Assembly: GCF_003846185.1 (NCBI RefSeq) | Contig: NZ_ML123034.1 | Span: 423,788-487,787, forward strand | Origin: Streptomyces sp. ADI96-02 | Lineage (GTDB): Bacteria > Actinomycetota > Actinomycetes > Streptomycetales > Streptomycetaceae | Length of the DNA: 64,000 nucleotides | Direction of reading: 5' to 3' | Shown: piece by piece, positions 46,500 through 53,728 of the stretch | Layout of the letters: each line of letters begins with the position of its first letter | How positions within the stretch are numbered: the stretch's first letter is position 1 | The notes under the pieces: generated by a model | Seen by the model: only the letters and a program-made list of their open reading frames with translations | Databases searched by the model: none | What the model was told of the DNA's origin: nothing | Translations under genes and position numbers: made by a program

Positions 46500-47644
46500 A
46501 GTGTGGGCACCCCCACGAACGCGCCTTCGCCGAGGCCCGCACCGGTGACTTCCGCCCGTCCGTCGGCGAACGCCCCGGTCTTCACCCGGACCCCGTAGGC
46601 CTTGCCGTTCTCGACCAGTTGCACCGCGTATCCGCCGCCCCGCGCCGGGAGGAGCGCGGTGACGGGAACGGAGAGCACGTCCCTCGCCTCCGTGCGCTTG
46701 AGCACGACGACGACCTCGGCGCTCTGGAGCGCGTCGAGCTTCGGCGAGGCGTCCGGCCGCACGGTGATCGGCACGACCTTCTTGGCGTCCTGCGTGGCCT
46801 TCTCGGCGGCGACGGAGGTGACGGCCCCGCCGATGCGCTCGCCGTCCGGGAACTCGATCTCCACCTTCGCGCCCTCGACGGCGAGTTCCTGGTCCTCCGC
46901 GGGGACCCGCGCCGACACGTTGTGCCGGAAGCCGGTGACCCGCAGGACGTCCTGGGCGGCGGCGACCGGGTCGCCGACGCGCACGTCGGCGCGGGCGACG
47001 CGCAGGGAGCCGGAGGCGAACACGACCCGGCCCAGTTCGATCCTGCCGTTCGCCGCCAGGCCGTTGTTCTTCTGCCAGCGCTTGACGGCGGCCCGGGTCT
47101 TCTCGGAGAACTCGTCGTCCGCGGTGAAGCCGGTGTAGCCGAGTTCCGCCAGGTTCCGCTCCAGCTGCCGGACGTCCTCGCCGTCGGACATGCCCAGTTT
47201 GAACTCCCGCCAGGCGGGGAGCGATCCGCGCAGCAGGAGGACCGGTGCGTTGTCGACGGCGTAGAGCCGCTTGCCCTGGCTGACGACGGAGTTCGCGCCG
47301 GGCGCCCAGGTGACGATGCCGTCCAGGTGGTTCTTGACCGTCCGCGCGCCGGAGTACTTCATCGCCCCGGTGGCGAACACCTCGGTCACCAGGTCGCCCC
47401 GGGTGACCCGCTCGGTGCCGGGCGGCAGCTTCTCGCGCGCGGCCGGCTCCGGGGGCTCGGTGCCGCCCACGTACACCGTGGCGGCGAGGGCCGTGGCGAG
47501 TACGGCGCCGGCGGCGACGGCGACGAGGGCGGCCCGGCGCCAACCGATGCGGCGTTTGCGGGGCGTGGGCTCCGGGGGTGCTTCGTCCGCCTCGTCGGCG
47601 GAGACCCGCGGTGAGACGACCGTCTCCGGTTCGTCCTGCGTCAC
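46496..47644 (-). CDS. HlyD/MacA-like membrane fusion protein with peptidoglycan-binding domain
   Basis: A 382-aa protein: cytosolic N terminus, one TM helix about 36-58 ([20 protein letters not shown]), a barrel-sandwich/lipoyl part, and a PG_binding_1 module (about 130-175, [20 protein letters not shown] and [15 protein letters not shown]) inserted before the adaptor body. In Gram-positive MacAB-like exporters this protein links the permease to the wall. GTG 47644 overlaps the preceding stop by 4 bp. Confidence 0.9.
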   Translation of the reverse strand: MTQDEPETVVSPRVSADEADEAPPEPTPRKRRIGWRRAALVAVAAGAVLATALAATVYVGGTEPPEPAAREKLPPGTERVTRGDLVTEVFATGAMKYSGARTVKNHLDGIVTWAPGANSVVSQGKRLYAVDNAPVLLLRGSLPAWREFKLGMSDGEDVRQLERNLAELGYTGFTADDEFSEKTRAAVKRWQKNNGLAANGRIELGRVVFASGSLRVARADVRVGDPVAAAQDVLRVTGFRHNVSARVPAEDQELAVEGAKVEIEFPDGERIGGAVTSVAAEKATQDAKKVVPITVRPDASPKLDALQSAEVVVVLKRTEARDVLSVPVTALLPARGGGYAVQLVENGKAYGVRVKTGAFADGRAEVTGAGLGEGAFVGVPTL

Positions 47645-48246
47645 TTCGTCCCCAGCTTCTGGTCGAGGTAGTCGGAGAGCGCGTCGCCGGCCGCCTTGCA
47701 CGCCTTCTGCGCCCGGTCGAGTACGGGGTTCTCGCCCGGCCGGGACGGCTGCATCTCGCCCTTCGACTCCGGCATCTCGTAGCCGTTCTCCCGCAGGCAC
47801 TTCTGGTTGGCGAGCGACAGGGCCTCCAGCCGCGGGTCGCCCGAGAGACCTCCACTGCCGGCCATTCGCGAGCCCGGCGTGTCCCCGCACTCCTTCTCGG
47901 CCTTGTCCAGCAGGGCCTGTGCGACGTCCTTCGGCAGCCGGGGGCTCTCACCCGCGGCCGGGTCGGGAACGTCGACGCCGTTCGCGCGCATGCACGCCGC
48001 GTACGCGACGCCCTCGCCGTCGGCCGATCCGCCGCCGGTGCCGGTGTCCTCGGACCCGCCGCCGCTGGCGCCGGTGTCCCGCGACCCGTCGTCACCGGCA
48101 CCGGCACCGGCACCGGTGTCCACCGACGTGGACTCCTTCGCGGCGGGCTTGTCGTCACCGCCGCAGGCGACCGCTCCCGTCCCCAGGAGCAGTACGGCGG
48201 CGGTGGCGGCAAGGCCCCGGCGCCAGACGTGGACAGACGAATTCAT
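47641..48246 (-). CDS. predicted lipoprotein of unknown function in the efflux operon
   Basis: A 201-aa exported protein. Signal peptide ending [12 protein letters not shown] gives a probable lipidated Cys28, then an Asp/Gly/Ser-rich linker (to about 75) and a compact Cys-containing domain ([18 protein letters not shown], ..[15 protein letters not shown], ..AQKACKAAG). The repeated x-C-MRxNG-type pattern suggests two related halves. First gene of the leftward four-gene ABC operon (GGGAGGCACTC before ATG 48246). It may be a sensor or substrate-binding partner of the exporter. Confidence 0.82.
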   Translation of the reverse strand: MNSSVHVWRRGLAATAAVLLLGTGAVACGGDDKPAAKESTSVDTGAGAGAGDDGSRDTGASGGGSEDTGTGGGSADGEGVAYAACMRANGVDVPDPAAGESPRLPKDVAQALLDKAEKECGDTPGSRMAGSGGLSGDPRLEALSLANQKCLRENGYEMPESKGEMQPSRPGENPVLDRAQKACKAAGDALSDYLDQKLGTK

Positions 48247-48584
48247 GAGTGCCTCCCGTACAGGGCTCCGCGTGGAGAGCCCACTGCCATACGTGTGCGA
48301 CCGGCACCGGCCCCAGGAGGGGTTCAGCTCGTCCTGTCTCCGGCAGCCGGTCGCGGTCGCTATTGCACAGGAGAGGGTGTTGCGCGCCGGTGAGCGGATT
48401 TCCTTACCTTTTCGCAAGGTGCGGTCGTTCGGCCGCGGGCGGCTCCGCCCCGGCGACTCCGCGCGAGCCGCCGGGCTCCGGGCGGAGGGAGGGCGCGGTC
48501 CCGGTGGTGTACGCGCTCCTCCCGCGCTCCGCCGTTACGGGGCCCGCCCGTGTCCGCGCCGCCGCGCGCGCGGTTGGAGAGGGC
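48247..48584. other. 338-bp divergent promoter region
   Basis: No gene seen. It separates the leftward efflux operon from the rightward ribonuclease gene. ACCTT-N5-AAGGT (48406-48420) is a small inverted repeat in a less GC-rich patch and may be a regulator site or promoter element. Confidence 0.5.
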
Positions 48585-49055
48585 ATGACGATTCCGCGCA
48601 CCCTGCGCTCCGTGGCCGCCGCGGCCCTGTTCCTGGCGGCGCTCGCCACTCCAGCAGCTTCCTCCGCCGCCTCCACTCAGCCGACGCCCGCCTTCCCGTA
48701 CGCCTCGGTTCGGCCCGTCGACATCATCGACCCTCCGCTGCCCGTAGAGGAGTTCCCCGGGCACGTCGAGGAAGCCTGCGCCATCTGGAAGGAGCTGGAA
48801 TGGCCGCAGGCCACAAGGCCGACCGACTACCCGGTGGTGAACACGCCTCTGGTCATCCGGGGAAGCAACGTCTACCGCAACCGCTCGGGCGACCTGCCCC
48901 GGGAGGGCCGCTACCGGGAGTACGACGTCAACCCCCGCAACCCCGGTGAGCACCGCGACGCCGAACGGCTCGTGCGCGACCCCGGCACCCGGACCGTCTG
49001 GTACACGGGCGACCACTACGACAACTTCCAGGAGATCTCCTCCGGCTGCGAGTGA
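48585..49055 (+). CDS. secreted guanyl-specific ribonuclease (RNase Sa/N1/T1 family)
   Basis: A 156-aa exported RNase. Signal peptide about 1-30 (SVAAAALFLAALATPAASS), a 35-residue proline-rich segment, then the catalytic domain. It follows RNase Sa closely: NVYRNRSGDLPREGRYREYDV carries the catalytic Glu (REYDV) and a substrate-site Asn/Arg; the Arg pair is in HRDAERLVRD; the catalytic His is in WYTGDHYDNF. Two Cys (EEACAIW and the C-terminal SSGCE) can form the family disulfide. ATG 48585 has TTGGAGAGGGC. No barstar-like inhibitor gene is next to it. Confidence 0.92.
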   Translation: MTIPRTLRSVAAAALFLAALATPAASSAASTQPTPAFPYASVRPVDIIDPPLPVEEFPGHVEEACAIWKELEWPQATRPTDYPVVNTPLVIRGSNVYRNRSGDLPREGRYREYDVNPRNPGEHRDAERLVRDPGTRTVWYTGDHYDNFQEISSGCE

Positions 49056-49079
49056 GCCCGGCGCGCCGGGCGACGCGGC

Positions 49080-49919
49080 TCAGCCGGTCCGCGGTTCCGG
49101 GGACGTGTCCTCGTTCCCGCGGGACGGGGAGACGAATCGCACCGGCGCCTGGAAGCGGGCCTTGCGGGCGGCGCGGCGGAAGACCGTCAGTACCGCGGGG
49201 CCGGCGAGGGTGACGCAGACGAAGTTGGTGACGGCGCGGCCGGTGTCCCAGCCGAGGGAGGTGGCCAGGTCGAAGGCGAGGTACCGCTGGAACTGCTCGG
49301 TGAACGGGAGGCCGGGAAGGTAGGCGATGGAGCTGTTCGGGTCGAGGGAGAACGGCCAGAAGGAGAGGTTCAGGAGAAAGCCGAAAAGGTAACCGGAGAG
49401 CGATCCGTACACCGCGAGCAGGGCGACTTCCCCGCGTCCCGTGGCTTTCGGCAGAAGGCCGGCGAGCATGCCGACGAAGGCGCAGCCGAACATCTGGTAA
49501 GGCATCCAGGGACCGACGCCGCCCGTGATGAGGGCCGAGGCGAAGAGCGAGGTACAGCCCAGGGTGAAGCCGAATCCGGGACCGTAGACCCGGCCCGCGA
49601 GCACGAGGATGAAGAACACCGTCTCGATCCCGGCCGTACCGGCTCCGAGGGGCCGGATGGCGGCGTTGACGGCGGAGAGGACGCCCAGCATCGCCAGGGC
49701 CTTGGAGTTGATGCCGCCTTCGGCGATCTCCGATATCACCACGCAGAGCACGACGACGAGCAGGACGCCGAAGATCAGCGGCGGCGCGTAGTTCGAGCCG
49801 AATGTGCCGGGTGCCACGAGGAACGGCCAGAAGAAGGCGACGACGCCGAGGAAGGCCGCCAGGGCGATGACGATTCCGGCGCGGGCGCGGATGCGGATGG
49901 CGGCGGTGTACGTGCTCAC
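49080..49919 (-). CDS. ECF transporter S component (predicted cobalamin-specific)
   Basis: A 279-aa membrane protein with about six helices, including FGVLLVVVLCVVISEIAEGG, ALAMLGVLSAVNAAIRPLG, IETVFFILVLAGRVYGPGFG and a long C-terminal pair. The arrangement matches the substrate-binding S components of energy-coupling factor importers. GTG 49919 overlaps the ATPase stop by 4 bp. The operon is preceded by a cobalamin riboswitch and transcobalamin-like proteins, so vitamin B12 or cobinamide is the likely ligand; the protein itself does not resemble the classical BtuM or CbrT signatures enough to prove it. Confidence 0.83.
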   Translation of the reverse strand: MSTYTAAIRIRARAGIVIALAAFLGVVAFFWPFLVAPGTFGSNYAPPLIFGVLLVVVLCVVISEIAEGGINSKALAMLGVLSAVNAAIRPLGAGTAGIETVFFILVLAGRVYGPGFGFTLGCTSLFASALITGGVGPWMPYQMFGCAFVGMLAGLLPKATGRGEVALLAVYGSLSGYLFGFLLNLSFWPFSLDPNSSIAYLPGLPFTEQFQRYLAFDLATSLGWDTGRAVTNFVCVTLAGPAVLTVFRRAARKARFQAPVRFVSPSRGNEDTSPEPRTG

Positions 49920-51592
49920 GAGACCGGGTCCGTTCCGGCGTTGGCGTCGGCGTCGGCGTCGGCGTCGAGGACCGCTGCCAGTTGGTCCACCGTGAGGAAG
50001 GGCAGCGGGGCCAGGATCTTCGCGGTCTGGGGGGCGAAGACGGGCGAGGCGACGATGACCTCGGCGGTGGGTCCGTCGGCGACGACGTCCCCCTCCGCCA
50101 TGACGACGACGCGGTCGGCGGCGCGGGCGACGAACTCCACGTCGTGGGTGGAGATGACGACGGACCGGCCCTCGGCGGCGAGGCCGTCCACGATGTCGAT
50201 CAGCCGCCCCTTGGCCTGGTAGTCGAGGCCGCGCGTGGGTTCGTCGAGGAGGAGCACCCGTGGAGCCGCGGCGAGCTGGATCGCCAGGACGAGGGCCAGT
50301 TTCTGGCCCTCGGACAGGTCGCGCGGGTGAGTGGTGCCGGGGATGCCGGGCGCCAGCCGGTCCAGCAGGGTACGGGCCGGAACCCGGTCGGCCACGGCAC
50401 CGGACTCGGCGTCGGCCTGGTCGAGTTCCTGCTTGACGCTCTCCAGGTAGAGCAGGTCGGTGGGGGTCTGCGGCACCAGGCCGACGAGCTGCCGGGCCTC
50501 GGCCGCCGGGACCTTCCGGGGATCGGGCGCCCGCGGATCGCCGGGCTCCCCGACAAAGACGGATCCGGCCTTGCGGGGCCCGGAGCCCTGCAGGGCCCAG
50601 AGCAGGGAGGACTTGCCGGACCCGTTGCGGCCCATCAGGGCCGTGATCTCCCCGCCGCGCAGATCGAGGTCGACCTCGCGGACGGCCGGTACACCCTGGT
50701 ACGTCACGGTGATGCCGCGGGCGGTGAGGAGGACGGGCCGGCCGGTGCCGGGGGCCGGCCGGGCCGGTGGCGGGGTCACGCCGCCCAACCGGGCGCGGAG
50801 CGGGGCCGCCGCCCGTCGGGCGTCCCGGATGGAGAGCGGCAGCGGCGACCAGGCGGCGGCGCGGGCGAGTTCGACGATGGGCGGCGCGATGGACGACGTG
50901 CGGAAGACCTCCGCGGCCGGTCCGGAGACCACCCGCCCGTCGCCGGGGAGGTGGATGACGCGGTCGGCGTACTGGACGACGCGTTCCAGCCGGTGTTCGG
51001 CGAGCAGCACGGTGACGCCGAGGTCGTGGACGAGCCGGGTGACGGCGGCCAGCACCTCCTCGGCGGCGGTCGGATCGAGTGCGGAGGTGGGCTCGTCCAG
51101 GACGAGGACGCGGGGGTGGGCGGTGAGGACGGAGCCGATGGCGACGCGCTGCTGCTGTCCACCGGAGAGCTCGTGCAGCGCGCGGTGCCGCAGATCGGCC
51201 AGGCCGAGCAGGTCGAGCGTCTCCTCGACCCGCTTGCGCATGGTGGAGGGCGCGACCGCCAGTTGCTCCATGGCGTAGGCGAGTTCTTCCTCGACGGTGT
51301 CGGTGACGAAGCCGTCGAGGGGGTCCTGGCCGACGACGCCGACGACGTCGGCCAGCTCGCGCGGCGGGTGGTCGGCGGTGTCCCGGCCGTCCACGGTCAC
51401 GCGCCCGTACAGGGTGCCGCCGGTGAAGTGCGGTACGAGCCCGTTGACGGAGCCCAGGAGTGTGGACTTGCCGACGCCGGTGTGGCCGACGACGAGGCAG
51501 AGTTCGCCCTCCTCCACGGTGAGGTCCACGTCGCGCAGGACGGGTTCGGCCGTGTCCTCGTACTGGATGGTGACCTGGTCGAAGGTGATCAC
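49916..51592 (-). CDS. ECF transporter double ATPase (EcfA-A' fusion)
   Basis: A 558-aa fusion of two ABC ATPases. First half: Walker A GHTGVGKST at 36-44, signature LSGGQQQR, Walker B VLVLDEPTSALD, H-loop AEHRLER. Second half (from about 300): Walker A GRNGSGKSS, Q-loop PQTPTDLLYL, a degenerate signature LSEGQKLAL, Walker B VLLLDEPTRGLD, H-loop THDVEFVA. The C terminus has an Asp-Ala repeat DADADADANA from GACGCC-type codon repeats. Fused EcfA subunits are frequent in actinobacteria. GTG 51592 overlaps the T-component stop. Confidence 0.94.
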   Translation of the reverse strand: MITFDQVTIQYEDTAEPVLRDVDLTVEEGELCLVVGHTGVGKSTLLGSVNGLVPHFTGGTLYGRVTVDGRDTADHPPRELADVVGVVGQDPLDGFVTDTVEEELAYAMEQLAVAPSTMRKRVEETLDLLGLADLRHRALHELSGGQQQRVAIGSVLTAHPRVLVLDEPTSALDPTAAEEVLAAVTRLVHDLGVTVLLAEHRLERVVQYADRVIHLPGDGRVVSGPAAEVFRTSSIAPPIVELARAAAWSPLPLSIRDARRAAAPLRARLGGVTPPPARPAPGTGRPVLLTARGITVTYQGVPAVREVDLDLRGGEITALMGRNGSGKSSLLWALQGSGPRKAGSVFVGEPGDPRAPDPRKVPAAEARQLVGLVPQTPTDLLYLESVKQELDQADAESGAVADRVPARTLLDRLAPGIPGTTHPRDLSEGQKLALVLAIQLAAAPRVLLLDEPTRGLDYQAKGRLIDIVDGLAAEGRSVVISTHDVEFVARAADRVVVMAEGDVVADGPTAEVIVASPVFAPQTAKILAPLPFLTVDQLAAVLDADADADANAGTDPVS

Positions 51593-52773
51593 GTGGGTTC
51601 CTCGGTGCGCTGCGCGGGGACGGCCGGACGGATGGGCCTGCTCGGGGGCGGGGACAGGAACCCCGCGGCCCCGGCGAGGAGGATCGCGGCGGCCGGCACC
51701 GGCGGAAGGGTGGGCCAGCTCAACGGGTAGATGGAGGGGTTGAGTTCGGCCGCGTCGAATCCGGCGTTGCTGAAGAGGAGCACCGCGGAGAGGACCCCGC
51801 ATCCGGCGACGGCCCACTCGGCGGCCCGCCAGGGGTCGGGCCGGTAGGTGGTACGGGTGACGCGGCGCCCGCCGAGACGGAGCCCGGCCACGCACAGCAG
51901 ACCGCCGGCGGCGAGCGCGGGGAAGCCGAGCAGCGGGGGCGCGGTGGCGTCGAGGAGCCCGTACGCGCCCGCGCACAGGCCGCACATGCCGAGCAGCATG
52001 AGGGCGCCGGTCGCGCGGCGGGAGCGGCGGGTGGCCGTTCCCGCGCGCCCGTAGCCGCGGGAGTCCATGGCGGCGGCCAGCCGCAGGGAGCGTTCCAGGG
52101 CGTCCTCCAGGACGGGGACGACGATGCCGCGCAGGGCGCGCAGTCCCTTGGACCGTCCGGCGCGCAGCCGTCGTGCCCGGTGTACGCGCTGGACGCTCTG
52201 GACCAGTTGGGGCGCCACGCTGATGGAGACGGTGACGGCCACGCCGAGTTCGTACAGGGCGCCAGGCAGCACGCGCAGGGCCCGTTTGGGGTTGGCGAGG
52301 GTGTTGGCGGCGCCGATGCAGCAGAGCATGCAGGCGAGCCGGAGCCCGTCCGTGGCGGCGGAGAGCAGTGCCTCCAGGGAGACCGGTCCGCCGATCTGGA
52401 TGCCCGCGTACCAGTCGGGGGTGGGGATGTGCGGGAGGGAGAAGAGGAAGTGGTCGCGGGGGGTGATGCCGGTGGCGAAGACCGCGCGGAAGACCACCCG
52501 GATCGCCACGACGGTGAGCGCGAGGTAGAGGTAGTAGCTGAAGCCGCGCGCCCAGGGAGCCTCGGTGCGGCGCGTGGTGATGACGTAACCGAGGACGGCG
52601 AGGACGAGGAACAGCAGCAGCGGGTTGTTGGTGCGGCTGACCGCGGTGGCGAGGGCCAGGGCCCAGACCCACCAGGCAACGGGGTGCAGGGTGCGGGGCA
52701 GCCGGCGGCCGTCCGCGGCCGGCGCGGGGCCGGGCGCGGACGGCGGTGCCGTCGTCGGGGCGGAGCGGGGCAC
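51589..52773 (-). CDS. ECF transporter T component (EcfT/CbiQ-like)
   Basis: A 394-aa membrane coupling protein: helices near the N terminus (about 33-75), the long cytosolic coupling region with Ala-Arg motifs (ARRLRAGRSKGLRALRG and RLAAAMDSRGYGRAG, about residues 200-245), then a C-terminal membrane domain of several helices (about 260-380), which is longer than in typical EcfT (about 265 aa). It starts 5 bp after the SCO2322-like gene stop and overlaps the ATPase by 4 bp. Confidence 0.92.
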   Translation of the reverse strand: MPRSAPTTAPPSAPGPAPAADGRRLPRTLHPVAWWVWALALATAVSRTNNPLLLFLVLAVLGYVITTRRTEAPWARGFSYYLYLALTVVAIRVVFRAVFATGITPRDHFLFSLPHIPTPDWYAGIQIGGPVSLEALLSAATDGLRLACMLCCIGAANTLANPKRALRVLPGALYELGVAVTVSISVAPQLVQSVQRVHRARRLRAGRSKGLRALRGIVVPVLEDALERSLRLAAAMDSRGYGRAGTATRRSRRATGALMLLGMCGLCAGAYGLLDATAPPLLGFPALAAGGLLCVAGLRLGGRRVTRTTYRPDPWRAAEWAVAGCGVLSAVLLFSNAGFDAAELNPSIYPLSWPTLPPVPAAAILLAGAAGFLSPPPSRPIRPAVPAQRTEEPT

Positions 52774-52777
52774 GCGG

Positions 52778-53728
52778 CTACTCCGTACGACGGCGGCGCT
52801 TGGCGGCGAACACGGCGGCGGCCCCGATCAGCAGGCCGAGGACTCCCGTGATGACGGCGGGCGCGTACGTGCCGGTGTCGTGGGCGGCGTCGGCGGCGGG
52901 TGCCGCGTCGACCACCTGGGGTCCGGAGGCGGTCGCGGCCGGAGCGCGGGTCGTGGTGGAGGGCGCGGGAGTTGCGCCGGTCGACGACGGGCTCGGCGAT
53001 GAACTCCGTGAAACGGTGGGGCTCTTGGAGGTCGAGGTGCTGGTCGGCGTGCCGGGCGCGGGCGGCGGCGGTTCGGTGTCCGGTGCGTCCTCAGGGGCCG
53101 GGCCGGTGTCGACGCCCGGCGGGAGCGCGGGCGCGGTCCGGGTGTCCTTCGGAGCGGGTCTGCCACCGCCCGTGGGCCGGGTGTTGTGGGCGCGCAGTTG
53201 GTCGGGGGTGATGGTCGGACGGCCCCGGGCGCCCTCGACGTCGGTGCCGCCGAAGATCCACAGGTCGACGCTGCCCGGCTTCGGCTTGTAGAGCATCGCG
53301 CCGAGCTGGCTGTACTCCCACGTGTTCCGGCCCGGGTCGGCGTGCCAGTACGACCAGTACGCGGAGGCCGGCGGGGTGAGGACGCAGTCGTCCTGCTGCG
53401 GCGTCGGGTACTGCTTGCCGCCCCGGTGGCCGCTGTAGCCGATCCGGCAGATGAACGCGGGACCGTCGTGGCCCGTGCCGGTGGTGGTCCAGCCGCCCTG
53501 GTTGAGCAGTTCGTAGCCGGTGGTGGGCGTCGTGCCGCACGAGCGGTAGACGGGTCCGCCCCAGCGGCTGAAGTCGACCGCGAGGACCACCCCGGAGGAG
53601 GTGGTGCACCGTCCCATCGGCTGCGGGTCGGCCTCGGCCGGGGCCGCGGTGGCGGCGAAGGCCGCCACTGTCATCGCCAGCGCGGCCGTCGTACGGGTGA
53701 GGGCGCGGGCGAGTCGGCGGGCTCTCAT
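52778..53728 (-). CDS. SCO2322-family exported protein with DUF4430-like domain and C-terminal anchor
   Basis: A 316-aa protein. Signal peptide about 1-33; a Cys-containing beta domain about 40-175 (RCTTSSGVVLAVDFSRWGGP, TTPTTGYELLNQGGW, FICRIGYSG, YWSYWHADPGRNTWEYS, then KPGSVDLWIFGGTD); a Pro/Thr/Ser-rich stalk (about 180-280); and a TM helix with RRRR tail. The beta domain is about two-thirds identical by eye to the N-terminal domain of the upstream 952-aa protein and shows the YW..G....Y....G pattern of DUF4430, the beta domain of transcobalamin-type B12 binders. ATG 53728 overlaps the preceding stop. Likely a membrane-tethered B12-binding or handover module. Confidence 0.82.
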   Translation of the reverse strand: MRARRLARALTRTTAALAMTVAAFAATAAPAEADPQPMGRCTTSSGVVLAVDFSRWGGPVYRSCGTTPTTGYELLNQGGWTTTGTGHDGPAFICRIGYSGHRGGKQYPTPQQDDCVLTPPASAYWSYWHADPGRNTWEYSQLGAMLYKPKPGSVDLWIFGGTDVEGARGRPTITPDQLRAHNTRPTGGGRPAPKDTRTAPALPPGVDTGPAPEDAPDTEPPPPAPGTPTSTSTSKSPTVSRSSSPSPSSTGATPAPSTTTRAPAATASGPQVVDAAPAADAAHDTGTYAPAVITGVLGLLIGAAAVFAAKRRRRTE

